The notes under the pieces are model-generated. The model worked only from the letters and a program-made list of their open reading frames with translations. It was not told the DNA's origin and searched no databases. Shown here one piece after another: positions 7,596-17,456 of a stretch of DNA of 64,000 bases. The stretch is taken from positions 2,418,001 through 2,482,000 of the forward strand of contig NZ_CP139368.1 of assembly GCF_034120055.1 (NCBI RefSeq), read 5' to 3'. A program made the translations under genes and the position numbers. Position 1 is the first letter of the stretch. Every line of letters begins with the position of its first letter. This DNA comes from Microbacterium rhizosphaerae. GTDB taxonomy: Bacteria > Actinomycetota > Actinomycetes > Actinomycetales > Microbacteriaceae.

Positions 7596-8561
7596 TCACC
7601 TCTCGGCGTCGGTACCAGGCTCCGGCGTATCGATCAGCCGCGTGTCCCTGGCGCCCTCCCGCAGGCCGGCTTCCATGGATGCGATGTCCCGCAGCGTCAG
7701 GAGCGGGTCCGTGTCGGACAGGCGCGAGCGCTCCGCCTCTCGCGCGCGCTGCGTCTGCTCCTTCACGACCGGGGCGGCGAGATCTGCGAGCTGGTCGGCG
7801 TCCAGCTCGTCCGCAGCGGCGAGCCCGGGCGCGAGGGGGAGGATCTGGGACGGTACGACCGAGTGCAGGATGACGTTGGCCTCGAGCATGCTGGCCAACG
7901 GCTCCGCGGCCGCGATGGCGAGCATCGCCCCGGCCTCCTGGACCACCGGCGCGACGTGCCTGATGAGCGCTTCGGCGTAGACGCGCAACCGCGTCATAGC
8001 CTCCTCCGAGAGGTGCGCGCCCGGAGCGGCTCGCTCATCCTCGGACTCGGTCTCTCGCTCGATGCCGGGAGGCGCGGGCGGGTCCTCGAGGTCGATGCTC
8101 CGCGCAGGATGCGCCGTCACGTCGATCAGTCGGGCCGAATCCTCGGAGGCGGCGAGGACGAACACGCGGGATGTCAGCGAGAGGGCCGCATCGACGAGCG
8201 GAGCGACGTCGAATCGATCGGATACCGTGACGCCCGGCGCGGCATCGGTGGTGAGGGGGAACACGTCGCACTCCTCAGGCGTCACGAAGATGCCGACGGA
8301 GCGGGGCCGGTGACCGAGCGGCGCAACGGCGAGACGCAACGAGGATGCCGCCCCCTCGAGCCGATCACGAACGCCGCCGATCACGCGCTCGGATGCCGCG
8401 GCATCCGTCAGTGCGCGTGCGACAAGCCGGATCTGGACCTCGGCCGCAGCGCTCGGGCGGTCCGATCCCAGCCACGCGTCCGCATCGCCGTAGACCGTGA
8501 CGCACCACGGCGCCCGCACATCCGCGATGCGGCGAACCTCCGCCAGAGACAACGTCGCCAC
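7596..8561 (-). CDS. baeRF-like (bacterial eRF1-like) protein 1, C-terminally shortened
   Basis: 321 aa. It aligns over its length with the divergent gene at 8881: SLAEVRRIADVRAPWCVTVYGDAD, RSVGIFVTPEECDVF, RVFVLAASEDSARLIDV, LRVYAEALIRHV and EPLASMLEANV all have counterparts. These features suit the bacterial archaeo-eukaryotic release factor (baeRF) families, cytoplasmic proteins thought to act at the ribosome. Compared with the paralogue it stops after RLIDTPEPGTDAER and lacks about 45 residues of the last domain, including the final SSRRVAAILRY strand. GTG at 8561 is chosen for GGAGGGAG upstream. Not secreted. The assignment rests on pattern recognition. Confidence 0.65.
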   Translation of the reverse strand: MATLSLAEVRRIADVRAPWCVTVYGDADAWLGSDRPSAAAEVQIRLVARALTDAAASERVIGGVRDRLEGAASSLRLAVAPLGHRPRSVGIFVTPEECDVFPLTTDAAPGVTVSDRFDVAPLVDAALSLTSRVFVLAASEDSARLIDVTAHPARSIDLEDPPAPPGIERETESEDERAAPGAHLSEEAMTRLRVYAEALIRHVAPVVQEAGAMLAIAAAEPLASMLEANVILHSVVPSQILPLAPGLAAADELDADQLADLAAPVVKEQTQRAREAERSRLSDTDPLLTLRDIASMEAGLREGARDTRLIDTPEPGTDAER

Positions 8562-8595
8562 GGCGCGCTCCCTCCCTCGAACGTCACGTGCTCTC

Positions 8596-8638
8596 AGACT
8601 CGCCCGCCGCGCGGCCGGGAAGCAGAGACTTTGGTCCC
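8596..8638 (-). promoter_or_regulatory. DosR-like box plus -10 for baeRF-like gene 1
   Basis: Box GAGACTTTGGTCCC (8625-8638), 23 bp, GAGTCT (8596-8601) on the minus strand. The stretch GGGCGAGTCTG around the -10 is repeated in the promoter of the second BON gene at 11270-11280. Confidence 0.65.
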
Positions 8639-8765
8639 GTCCTGCGTTCCGTGGAAGAGCCGGATGCACAGCATCACACCGACGGCGAACCGGCCGATCA
8701 CCGCCAGGACGAACAGGCGGTACCCACCCCCGACACGGGGCATCGACGCCGGCCCGGCTACCCGG

Positions 8766-8808
8766 AGGACTTTCGTCCCGATGACGAACCTCGTGCGGGC
8801 CGTAGCGT
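8766..8808 (+). promoter_or_regulatory. DosR-like box plus -10 for baeRF-like gene 2
   Basis: Box AGGACTTTCGTCCC (8766-8779), 23 bp, TAGCGT (8803-8808), a perfect TANNNT. Predicted start near 8815 and a leader of about 65 nt with GGAAGGGA before the GTG at 8881. Confidence 0.7.
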
Positions 8809-8880
8809 GCTCCCCACGCATCGCGCCCGTCTGGAAGAGCCACGGAGGTGGCGCCGGGCAGACGATGTGGAAGGGAACGG

Positions 8881-9984
8881 GTGAAAGCCATGGATGCGGC
8901 ACCGCTGTCCATGTCCGAAGTCCTCCGCGTGGCGAGCGTCGCCTCGCCGTGGTGCGTCTCCGTCTACAGCGACGACGACACGTGGCTCCGCGGGAACCAC
9001 CGCAACGAGGCCGCGCAGGTGCAGATCCGGCTTGCTGCTCATGCGATGAACCGCGCGGGAGCACCCGCACACGTCGTCGCCGCGGTGCGCGCCCAGATGG
9101 AGCAGGCAGCGTCGCCCTCCCGCCCGGAGGCGGTCTCGTTCGACCATCGGATCCGTTCGGTCGGCATCTTCGCGACCCCGGAGTCGTGCGACGTGTTCGC
9201 CCTCGCCACCCTGCCCGCCCCGCGCGTGCACGTGTCGAATCGGTTCGTGATCGGCCCCCTGCTGGATGCCGCCCTGGCGCTCGGCCCGCGGATCTGCGTG
9301 CTCGCCGCGTCGGAGAACGCGGCGCGCCTGGTCGATGTCACGTCGTACCCCGCGCGGCTCATTGAGGTGCCCGACCTTCCTCAGGACCTGGCCAGCACCG
9401 TGAACCTCGACCTCACCCACGACCGGCAGACTCTGGCGCACCGGCGGATATCGGAGGAGCCGAAAGAGCGGCTTCGCGTCTACGCGAAAGCCCTCCTGCG
9501 CGCGGTGCATGAGCCCGTCAGACACGCCAAAGCGATGCTCGCCATCGTGGCCGCGGAGCCTCTCGCGAGCCTTCTGCACGCCGAAGCCGACCCGCAGTTC
9601 GCGGCGCTGGCGCCCGTGCCGGGCAACCCGGACCGGCTCAGCCTCGAAGACCTCGCCAACCTCGTCACGCCGCGCGCCGATGCACACCGAGAGCGTGCGC
9701 GCCGGCTGCAGATCTCGCGCCTCGAGAGCACCGATCCCGGCCTCGTCCTGGCGGACGTCGCCCAGATCCACGCGGCTCTGCGAAACGGCGCGGTGGACAC
9801 GCTCTTCGTCGACCCGGATCCGCAGCGGGCCGTCGACGACGACCGACCGGAGAGTGCCGACCGCGCGGACGAGCTCATCCGCGAGGCCCTGGCCACCGAT
9901 GCGACGATCGTGCCCTTGCGAGCCGGCGACCCGCGCAGCAGCCGGCGGGTCGCCGCGATCCTCCGCTACCGCGTCGCGGAGTGA
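8881..9984 (+). CDS. baeRF-like (bacterial eRF1-like) protein 2, full length
   Basis: 367 aa from GTG 8881 (an ATG at 8890 is the alternative; GGAAGGGA is closer to the GTG). Three parts are visible: an N-terminal domain with SMSEVLRVASVASPWCVSVYS, a middle domain with ICVLAASENAARLVDVTSYPAR, and a C-terminal domain DELIREALATDATIVPLRAG ending SSRRVAAILRYRVAE, the last strand of the eRF1 domain-3 fold. This end is the best evidence for the baeRF family. Such proteins are expected to bind ribosomes or hydrolyse peptidyl-tRNA-like bonds; no catalytic GGQ motif is visible. Divergent paralogue at 7596-8561; both carry boxes. Confidence 0.7.
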   Translation: MKAMDAAPLSMSEVLRVASVASPWCVSVYSDDDTWLRGNHRNEAAQVQIRLAAHAMNRAGAPAHVVAAVRAQMEQAASPSRPEAVSFDHRIRSVGIFATPESCDVFALATLPAPRVHVSNRFVIGPLLDAALALGPRICVLAASENAARLVDVTSYPARLIEVPDLPQDLASTVNLDLTHDRQTLAHRRISEEPKERLRVYAKALLRAVHEPVRHAKAMLAIVAAEPLASLLHAEADPQFAALAPVPGNPDRLSLEDLANLVTPRADAHRERARRLQISRLESTDPGLVLADVAQIHAALRNGAVDTLFVDPDPQRAVDDDRPESADRADELIREALATDATIVPLRAGDPRSSRRVAAILRYRVAE

Positions 9985-10078
9985 ACCGACTCGGCCGACG
10001 CGTTCCGCCTCCCACCCGGCCTCCCGCCGACTGCGTCTCGTCGGGGCGTCCGATCGTCCATCCGCCGCCCGCACGAGC

Positions 10079-10110
10079 GCGGGGAGCCGTGTCGGTGCAC
10101 GGCTCCCCGC
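10079..10110. terminator. bidirectional terminator between baeRF-like 2 and hsp20
   Basis: A perfect 13-bp stem, GCGGGGAGCCGTG (10079-10091) against CACGGCTCCCCGC (10098-10110), with a 6-nt loop, between two convergent genes. Confidence 0.8.
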
Positions 10111-10112
10111 GT

Positions 10113-10553
10113 CTACTCGCCGGGCTGGCTCGTCGTGCTGATGGCGATCTGCCGTGGCGCGCTGGCGCCGTTGAGCGGGACGGTCACCTTCAGGATGCCG
10201 CCGCTGAAGGTGGCGGTGATGTGCTCGTCGTCGGCGCCGTCGGGAAGCGGGACGCTGCGGTAGAAGCTGCTGCTGCTCTCGCGGAGCATGTACGTCTTCT
10301 GCTTGTCCTCTTCCTTCTCGTGGTGCTCCGCATGGATGACGAGGGCGCCCTGGTCGACGTTCACCGTGATGTCCTTCTCCTCGAAGTTGGGGAGCTGGGC
10401 CTCGACGATCACCGTCTTCTCGTCCTCGGTGTACACATCCGTCGTCGGCATCGCGAATCCGCGCAGCGCGCGGAAGAACCGGTTGTCGAACAGCTCCCGG
10501 CTGAGGGAGTCGAGCTCGGCCAACGGGTCGAAACGGACGATGGTTCCTGCCAT
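10113..10553 (-). CDS. Hsp20/alpha-crystallin small heat shock protein
   Basis: 146 aa. The alpha-crystallin domain runs from about residue 37 to 135: PTTDVYTEDEKTVIVEAQLP at its start, then ESSSSFYRSVPLPDGAD and the diagnostic ATFSGGILKVTVPL (A-x-x-x-n-G-v-L motif). Short N-terminal arm MAGTIVRFDPLAELDSLSREL, as in HspX/Acr-type proteins that dominate the dormancy proteome of M. tuberculosis. ATP-independent holdase in the cytoplasm. ATG at 10553 is preceded by AAGGGGCAGGA. It follows the BON gene by 14 nt in one operon. Confidence 0.95.
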   Translation of the reverse strand: MAGTIVRFDPLAELDSLSRELFDNRFFRALRGFAMPTTDVYTEDEKTVIVEAQLPNFEEKDITVNVDQGALVIHAEHHEKEEDKQKTYMLRESSSSFYRSVPLPDGADDEHITATFSGGILKVTVPLNGASAPRQIAISTTSQPGE

Positions 10554-10567
10554 GATTCCTGCCCCTT

Positions 10568-11230
10568 TCAGAAGGCCTTGATGATGAGATGGTTGAGCAC
10601 CTCGGTGACGTGGGGAGACGCCCAGGCGGCATCTGCAGCCTGCGCCGACTCCGCCCACGAATGCACGATGCCGGTGAGCGTGACTCTGCTGCCCTCCACG
10701 GCCACGTGGATGCTCTCGGCATCCAGCTGGGCGTGACGGGTCAGCGCGTCGGCGATGCGCTGCTGCGTGTCCGGCGCGGAGGGACGCTGCGTCAGCCTGA
10801 TCATGTTGCTGATCGTGTAGACCCCGGGCAGATACTGCACCGCGTGCTGTGCGGCGTGCCGCTGGTACTCCCAGGCCGCCTCCCCGATGAGCAGCACGTG
10901 GTGGTCGGTGACCTCCGCCTGCACGCTCCGCGGCACGTTGACGGCGGTCTTGAGCGCATGATCGACCTCTCGCACGATGTCGATCTCACTCGGAGGAGTC
11001 CCCTTCGACCGCACGATGAGGTCGTCGGCGACCGTACGGACCCCGCGCACCCGCAACGCCGCGCTCTTGGCGGCGAGCTTCTCCGCATACGAGTCGACCT
11101 CGCCGGACAGGGTGACCGCGCCCTCCTCGACACTGACGCCGATGCCCGCGGAATCGACATCCGGCACCCACTCCAGTTCGTCACGGACCATGTCCTGGAC
11201 GTCCAGGTCGCTCAGCGTCGCCTTGGTCAT
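10568..11230 (-). CDS. triple BON-domain protein 2
   Basis: 220 aa, the same length and order as the BON protein at 5884: three BON repeats with glycines in VTLSGEV, VLLIGEA and VTLTGIV. Opening TKATLSDLDVQDMVRDELEWVPDVD matches DRDLDVQTLVRAELMWTPDVD of the paralogue. No signal peptide. GAGGAAGGGGG precedes the ATG at 11230. First gene of the BON-hsp20 operon, so its product and the chaperone are made together. Ligand unknown. Confidence 0.85.
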   Translation of the reverse strand: MTKATLSDLDVQDMVRDELEWVPDVDSAGIGVSVEEGAVTLSGEVDSYAEKLAAKSAALRVRGVRTVADDLIVRSKGTPPSEIDIVREVDHALKTAVNVPRSVQAEVTDHHVLLIGEAAWEYQRHAAQHAVQYLPGVYTISNMIRLTQRPSAPDTQQRIADALTRHAQLDAESIHVAVEGSRVTLTGIVHSWAESAQAADAAWASPHVTEVLNHLIIKAF

Positions 11231-11269
11231 CTGTTCCCCCTTCCTCCCGTGCACCTCGTGCACACCCCC

Positions 11270-11311
11270 AGACTCGCCCGCAGCCGGCTCGGACGCAGAG
11301 ACTAAAGTCCC
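11270..11311 (-). promoter_or_regulatory. DosR-like box plus -10 for the BON-hsp20 operon
   Basis: Box GAGACTAAAGTCCC (11298-11311), 22 bp, GAGTCT (11270-11275) on the minus strand. Predicted start near 11263, leader of about 32 nt with GAGGAAGGGGG. Confidence 0.7.
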
Positions 11312-11350
11312 GTGCCCCGGGCACCTCTTGCGCCGTGTAGCCGGGGCCGC

Positions 11351-11392
11351 GGGACCTTGGTCCCGGAGCGCACCGGACACGCGCCTCATCCT
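11351..11392 (+). promoter_or_regulatory. DosR-like box plus -10 for candidate small RNA C
   Basis: Box GGGACCTTGGTCCC (11351-11364), 22 bp, CATCCT (11387-11392) on the plus strand. The direction leads into the 3-prime end of the convergent P-type ATPase gene, so the product would be antisense to it. A minus-strand role as a second upstream box for the BON-hsp20 operon (53 bp away) is the alternative. Confidence 0.55.
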
Positions 11393-14031
11393 GGAAGGGA
11401 GGAGCTCCCCCCGGTTCGAGGTCGATCCGCGCGAATTCGGGAATCGCCGGAATCCCTCCCGGGGGCCGAATGCGAGGGGGCGTCGCTGGCGCGGACGCCC
11501 CCTCGTGCTCCACGGCGGATGAGCTTGTAGACGGCATCCACCACCGCCACGGCCGGGATGGCGGCTGCGGCGAGCAGCCATCCGGCCGGTGTCGGCCACG
11601 AGCCGCCGAGGACGGACGCCACCGCCGGGATGCCGAGGAGCGCGATCAGGAGTGCCACCTGGGCCCCCACGGCATACAGCACCAGCCGATTGGTCCGCAG
11701 GTCCAGGCGCCAGACGGGCCGCACGCTGCTCCGGCACGCGAACGCGTTGGCCGCCTGGCCGAGTACGATCGCCGCGAAAGCGGCCCCGGATGCGGTGCTC
11801 AGCAGCGCAGCCGACACGGAGGCGCCCCAGTGCCAGCCGCCGGCGAGAAGGATCACGAGGAACGCCGACATCGCCACGACGGCCTCCGTCATGCCGAGCA
11901 CCACGAATGCGCGCACGATGAGTCCGCCGTCGACGATGGACCGCCGGCGGCGACCCTGCATCACGTCGTCGCGCGGCGGCTCGGCCCCGAGCGCCAGGGC
12001 GGGGAGCATGTCGCTTCCGATGTCGAGGGCGATCACCTGGAGCACCCCGATGGCGAGCGGAACCAGACCGCCCGTCAATGCCCAGACCACGAACGGCGCG
12101 AGTTCGGCCACATTGTCGGTGAGGTGGTACGTCAGGAACCTGCGCACGTTCTTGAAGGTCGCACGACCGAGCTCGACCGCGATCACGATGGTGGCGAAAT
12201 GGTCGTCGAGCAGGACCAGATCGGCAGCCTCGCGCGCCACATCGCTGCCGCTCGCGCCCATCGCGACTCCCACGTCGGCCTCGCGCAGCGCCGGTGCGTC
12301 GTTCACCCCGTCGCCTGTCATGGCGACCACATGCCCGTGGCCGCGCAGCGCCCGCGCGATCCGCAGCTTGTCGGAGGGGGTCGCCCTCGCCACCACCACG
12401 CCGTCGTCGTGGTCGAGCGCGTCGGCGAGCTCGGCATCCGTCACCGGCAGGCTCGGTCCGTCCAGGACGACGCCGTGCGGACCGAGAAGTCCCACCTCGC
12501 GTGCGATCGCGGCACCGGTCCTGGGGTGGTCGCCCGTGATCATGGCGATGCGGATGCCGGCCGACCGACAGCGGTCGAGGGCCTCCGTCACGCCCTCCCG
12601 CGGCGGGTCCTCGAGGGCGAGCACCCCGACGAGATCGAGGTCGTGCTCCATCTCTACAGAGGCCTCGCCGGCCCAGTCCCTGCTCGCAACCGCGAGCACG
12701 CGCCGCCCGAGCCCGGTGAGCTCGTGCACCGCACGGGTCATCTCCTCGGGAACGCTCCGGCAGCGGGCGAACACCGCCTCGGTGCCGCCGAGGACGGAGA
12801 CCCGGCCGGCGTCGAGCGACGAGCTGAGCATGCGATCCGCGGAGTAGGGGATCCGCCGGCCGTCCGGCTCGACGTCGAGCCCGACGCGCAGGGCGAGGCA
12901 GTGGAACGCCGCCTCCATGGGATCGCCGGATGCGTTCCACCCGGCCGCTCCCTCTTCGACGCGGCCGGTGACGCAGCGCAACGCCGTGCGGGCGACCGCC
13001 GGCACACGTGCGACCGCCGCATCCGATCCCTCGATCCGGCCCGTGGGGGCATAGCCGTCGCCGTGCACATGGACGAGGCCCGCGGGGGTCACCACCTCGA
13101 CGACGTTCATCCGATTCTGCGTCAGCGTGCCGGTCTTGTCGGTGCAGATGAAGGTGGTCGCACCGAGCGTCTCGACGGCATCCAGTCGCCGCACGAGCGC
13201 ACGACGCTCCGCCATCGTCTCGGCGCCGCGGGCGAGCGAGAGCGTGACGGTGGGGAGCAGGCCCTCCGGGATCAGCGCCACCGCCACGCCGATGGCGAAG
13301 ATGAATGCGCCCGTGAGCGTCAGGCCCAGCAGCAGAGAGGCCGCGCCGAGACCGACCCCGACGATCGCGGCGATGACCGCCACGATCCGGACGACGCGCT
13401 TGAGCTCCACCGTCAGCGGGCTCGGCGGCCGCTTCGCGGAGACCGCGAGTCGTTCGATCTCGGCGAGCGCGGTGCCCGCACCCGTGGCCGCCACCACCGC
13501 GCGTCCCTCGCCCTGGACGACGAAGGTGCCGCTGCGCAGGCGGTCGCCCGCGCTGTGTGCAACCGCGACGCTCTCCCCTGTCACGAGCGACTCGTCCAGC
13601 TCGAGCCCGACCGCGTCCAGGACGTCGAGATCGGCGCCCACCCTGTCTCCGGCGGCCACCATGAGCAGGTCTCCCGGGACGAGCTCGGCAACCGGGATCG
13701 TCACCGTCACCCCGTCGCGGACGACCCGGGCAGCCGCGGGCAGCAGCTCTCGCAGACGCTGGACCGAGCGATCGGCTCGGTACTCCTGCCAAAAGGCGAA
13801 CATCGCGTTCAGGAGCACGATCGCGACGATCGCGACGGCGAGCACCGGTGTCCCGGCGAGCAGCGCCAGGCCGGCAGCCACCCACAGCAGCACAGCGAGA
13901 AGATGCGTGAGCTCGGCGAGCAGCATCCGCCAGGGCGGCTCCCGCTTCGCCGTCTCGACGGTGTTCGGTCCGACCTCGGCCAGTCGGGCCGCCGCCTCCG
14001 CGGTCGTGAGCCCACCGACCGCGGCCGTCAT
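11386..14031 (-). CDS. P2-type cation-transporting ATPase
   Basis: 881 aa. Cation-ATPase N-terminal domain (GGLTTAEAAARLAEVGPNTV), actuator motif LVTGES, PEGLLPTVTLSLARGA in the fourth membrane helix, phosphorylation loop CTDKTGTLT with Asp at residue 298, and hinge GDGVNDAPALREADVGVAMG. The PEGL motif is that of P2 (Ca2+- or monovalent-type) pumps; ion unknown. M. tuberculosis CtpF (Rv1997) is a DosR-regulated P2 ATPase. ATG 14031 shares one base with the stop of the GyrI-like gene (TGATG), and no Shine-Dalgarno is visible, so translation is probably coupled. The C-terminal tail after KLIRRGARGG is not membrane-like and lies opposite candidate small RNA C. Confidence 0.9.
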   Translation of the reverse strand: MTAAVGGLTTAEAAARLAEVGPNTVETAKREPPWRMLLAELTHLLAVLLWVAAGLALLAGTPVLAVAIVAIVLLNAMFAFWQEYRADRSVQRLRELLPAAARVVRDGVTVTIPVAELVPGDLLMVAAGDRVGADLDVLDAVGLELDESLVTGESVAVAHSAGDRLRSGTFVVQGEGRAVVAATGAGTALAEIERLAVSAKRPPSPLTVELKRVVRIVAVIAAIVGVGLGAASLLLGLTLTGAFIFAIGVAVALIPEGLLPTVTLSLARGAETMAERRALVRRLDAVETLGATTFICTDKTGTLTQNRMNVVEVVTPAGLVHVHGDGYAPTGRIEGSDAAVARVPAVARTALRCVTGRVEEGAAGWNASGDPMEAAFHCLALRVGLDVEPDGRRIPYSADRMLSSSLDAGRVSVLGGTEAVFARCRSVPEEMTRAVHELTGLGRRVLAVASRDWAGEASVEMEHDLDLVGVLALEDPPREGVTEALDRCRSAGIRIAMITGDHPRTGAAIAREVGLLGPHGVVLDGPSLPVTDAELADALDHDDGVVVARATPSDKLRIARALRGHGHVVAMTGDGVNDAPALREADVGVAMGASGSDVAREAADLVLLDDHFATIVIAVELGRATFKNVRRFLTYHLTDNVAELAPFVVWALTGGLVPLAIGVLQVIALDIGSDMLPALALGAEPPRDDVMQGRRRRSIVDGGLIVRAFVVLGMTEAVVAMSAFLVILLAGGWHWGASVSAALLSTASGAAFAAIVLGQAANAFACRSSVRPVWRLDLRTNRLVLYAVGAQVALLIALLGIPAVASVLGGSWPTPAGWLLAAAAIPAVAVVDAVYKLIRRGARGGVRASDAPSHSAPGRDSGDSRIRADRPRTGGSSSLPG
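11399..11505 (+). ncRNA. candidate small RNA C, box-driven, about 107 nt, antisense to the ATPase 3-prime end
   Basis: Predicted from the box and CATCCT -10 just upstream. The 5-prime end reads GAGGAGCTCCCCCCGG, similar to the AGC(C/T)CCC start of candidates A and B. The 3-prime end is a perfect 12-bp stem CGAGGGGGCGTC/GACGCCCCCTCG (11473-11484 / 11494-11505) with a 9-nt loop. The whole segment lies opposite the last codons of the ATPase gene. The hairpin might simply be a terminator element for the ATPase transcript, although the ATPase frame runs through it, so this candidate is weaker than A and B. Confidence 0.42.
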
Positions 14032-14495
14032 CAGGTGACCGGCCAGTGGATGAGCGTTCGCCAGTGCGACGGATCGGGCTCGACGCGAGGGTCGCTCAGA
14101 TAGCTCTCCCACATCGCGCCACCCGGAACCAGGCTGTGCGCCTCGATGAAGTCCTCGATGTCGTCATACGAGTCCGACATCGTCTCGTACGGCCCGATGT
14201 GGGTGGCTTCGACGGCGCGACCGCCGGGAAGGATGCCGGGTGCGACCTCGCCCGAGGCCGCGATCACCCGATCGACCGGGAAGCCGGCCTCGACATCGAC
14301 GACGTCGGTCGGCATGCCGTAGTACTTGGCGAACGGGGGGCCGACGGGATGCGCACCCTGCGCGGAGACAGCCCGCATCGTGGCCGAGAAGGCCGTGGAG
14401 AAGAAGTCGCGCAAGTCGTCCATCGGCACGGTCCGGCGGACACCCGCCGTGTGCACCTCCTCGACCTGCTCGGTGATGTGGATGTCGTTCGCCAT
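14031..14495 (-). CDS. GyrI-like / AraC effector-binding domain protein
   Basis: 154 aa. Reads as a single GyrI-like small-molecule binding domain: ATMRAVSAQGAHPVGPPFAKYYGMP, then DVEAGFPVD, AVEATHIGPYETMSDSYDDIEDFIEAHSL and SYLSDPRVEPDPSHWRTLIHWPV. Stand-alone members bind hydrophobic cations or act as inhibitors; no DNA-binding part is present. AAAGGAAG precedes the ATG at 14495. It is translationally coupled to the P-type ATPase (TGATG), which suggests a ligand sensor or accessory factor for the pump; that link is an inference. Confidence 0.8.
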   Translation of the reverse strand: MANDIHITEQVEEVHTAGVRRTVPMDDLRDFFSTAFSATMRAVSAQGAHPVGPPFAKYYGMPTDVVDVEAGFPVDRVIAASGEVAPGILPGGRAVEATHIGPYETMSDSYDDIEDFIEAHSLVPGGAMWESYLSDPRVEPDPSHWRTLIHWPVT

Positions 14496-14527
14496 GGTCC
14501 TGCTTCCTTTCGCTTGCCGCAGCACAC

Positions 14528-14569
14528 ACCTTGCGCTACGCCGTCCGAGCCCCGTAGGCCGTTGGTCCC
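14528..14569 (-). promoter_or_regulatory. DosR-like box plus -10 for the GyrI-like/ATPase operon
   Basis: Box AGGCCGTTGGTCCC (14556-14569), 22 bp, CAAGGT (14528-14533) on the minus strand. Predicted start near 14521, short leader with AAAGGAAG. Confidence 0.65.
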
Positions 14570-14607
14570 GCGGGGATGCGCGTCGACCGGCGCATCCCGC
14601 CCGCGAA

Positions 14608-14649
14608 GGGACCAAAGACCCGGGCGGCTCCGGTTCGCCGCCATAGCGT
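14608..14649 (+). promoter_or_regulatory. DosR-like box plus -10, leaderless promoter of the acsA-PDH operon
   Basis: Box GGGACCAAAGACCC (14608-14621), 22 bp, TAGCGT (14644-14649), 6 bp, then the ATG at 14656. The box centre falls at -41.5 if transcription starts at the A of the ATG. Confidence 0.75.
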
Positions 14650-14655
14650 CTGGGC

Positions 14656-16454
<1,799 letters not shown>

Positions 16455-16458
<4 letters not shown>

Positions 16459-17456
16459 CCGGTGAAGTGATCGCCGAGCGCATCTCCGGCGACCCGGCGC
16501 AGGCCCGGCACCTGCTGAAGCAGATGCTGCGCGTGCGACGCTTCGAAGAGGCGTGCGTCGAGCTCTACAGCGCGACGAAGATCCGCGGATTCCTGCACGT
16601 GTACATCGGCGAAGAGGCCGTCGCGGCCGGCGTGATGTCGGCGATCGGACCGGAGGACGCGGTCGTCGCGACGTACCGTGAGCACGGTCACGCGCTGCTG
16701 CGCGGTGTGCCCGCGAACACGATCATGGCCGAGATGTGCGGGCGTGCCGAGGGATGCTGCCGCGGACGCGGCGGCTCCATGCATCTGTTCGACGCGTCCA
16801 CCCGGTTCTACGGCGGCAACGCCATCGTCGCGGGCGGACTTCCCCTCGCGGTCGGCCTGGCACTGGCCGACCGGATGTCGCATCGCGATCGCGTGACGGT
16901 GTGCTTCTTCGGGGAGGGCGCCGTGGCCGAGGGCGAGTTCCACGAGAGCATGAATCTGGCCGCGCTCTGGAACCTGCCCGTGCTGTTCTGCTGTGAGAAC
17001 AATCTCTACGCGATGGGAACGGCACTGGATCGATCCGAGTCCCAGACCGACCTCGCACTCAAGGCCGCCGGCTACGAGGTCGCCGCCTGGTCGGTGGACG
17101 GCATGGACGCGCTTGCCACCCAGGACGCGGCGCGGCGCGCCGTCGACGCCATCCGTGCCGGAGGCGGGCCGCACTTCCTCGAGATGCGCACCTACCGGTT
17201 CCGAGCGCATTCGATGTTCGATCCCGAGCTGTACCGCGACAAGGCTGAGGTTCAGCGCTGGATGGAACGCGATCCCCTCACGCAGCTGCGCGACGCGCTG
17301 ACGTCGGCGGACGCCCTGAGCCCCGAGGCGTGGTCGGCCCTCGAGCAGGAGGTCGACGCGGAGATCCGCGCCGCCGTCGCGTTCGCCGACGCCGGCACGC
17401 TCGAACCGGTCGAGGAGCTCACGCGCTTCGTATACAGCGAACGGACGGCATCGTGA
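16455..17456 (+). CDS. pdhA: pyruvate/2-oxoacid dehydrogenase E1 component, alpha subunit
   Basis: 333 aa. Opens with [36 protein letters not shown], characteristic of the alpha subunit of heterotetrameric E1. The thiamine diphosphate/Mg site is [31 protein letters not shown] (positions split here: GEGA, then NLA, then ENN); the usual GDG reads [16 protein letters not shown] near the end is the pyruvate/acetoin-type signature. Starts ATGA inside the acsA stop, preceded by GGAGG. Substrate could be pyruvate or acetoin; the adjacent E2 and ACP do not settle this. Confidence 0.88.

Noticed and set aside
8594..8743. 49-codon minus-strand frame with a hydrophobic stretch (RLFVLAVIGRFAVGVMLCIRL)
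   Set aside because: It contains a DosR-like box in its coding part, has no -10 or ribosome site, and lies in the divergent promoter region of the baeRF-like pair.
10568..13885. Very long minus-strand open frame (1105 codons) over the ATPase and BON genes
   Set aside because: It is an alternative frame of high-GC coding DNA, Arg/Gly-rich without domains. Only its last 220 codons (BON protein 2) are real.
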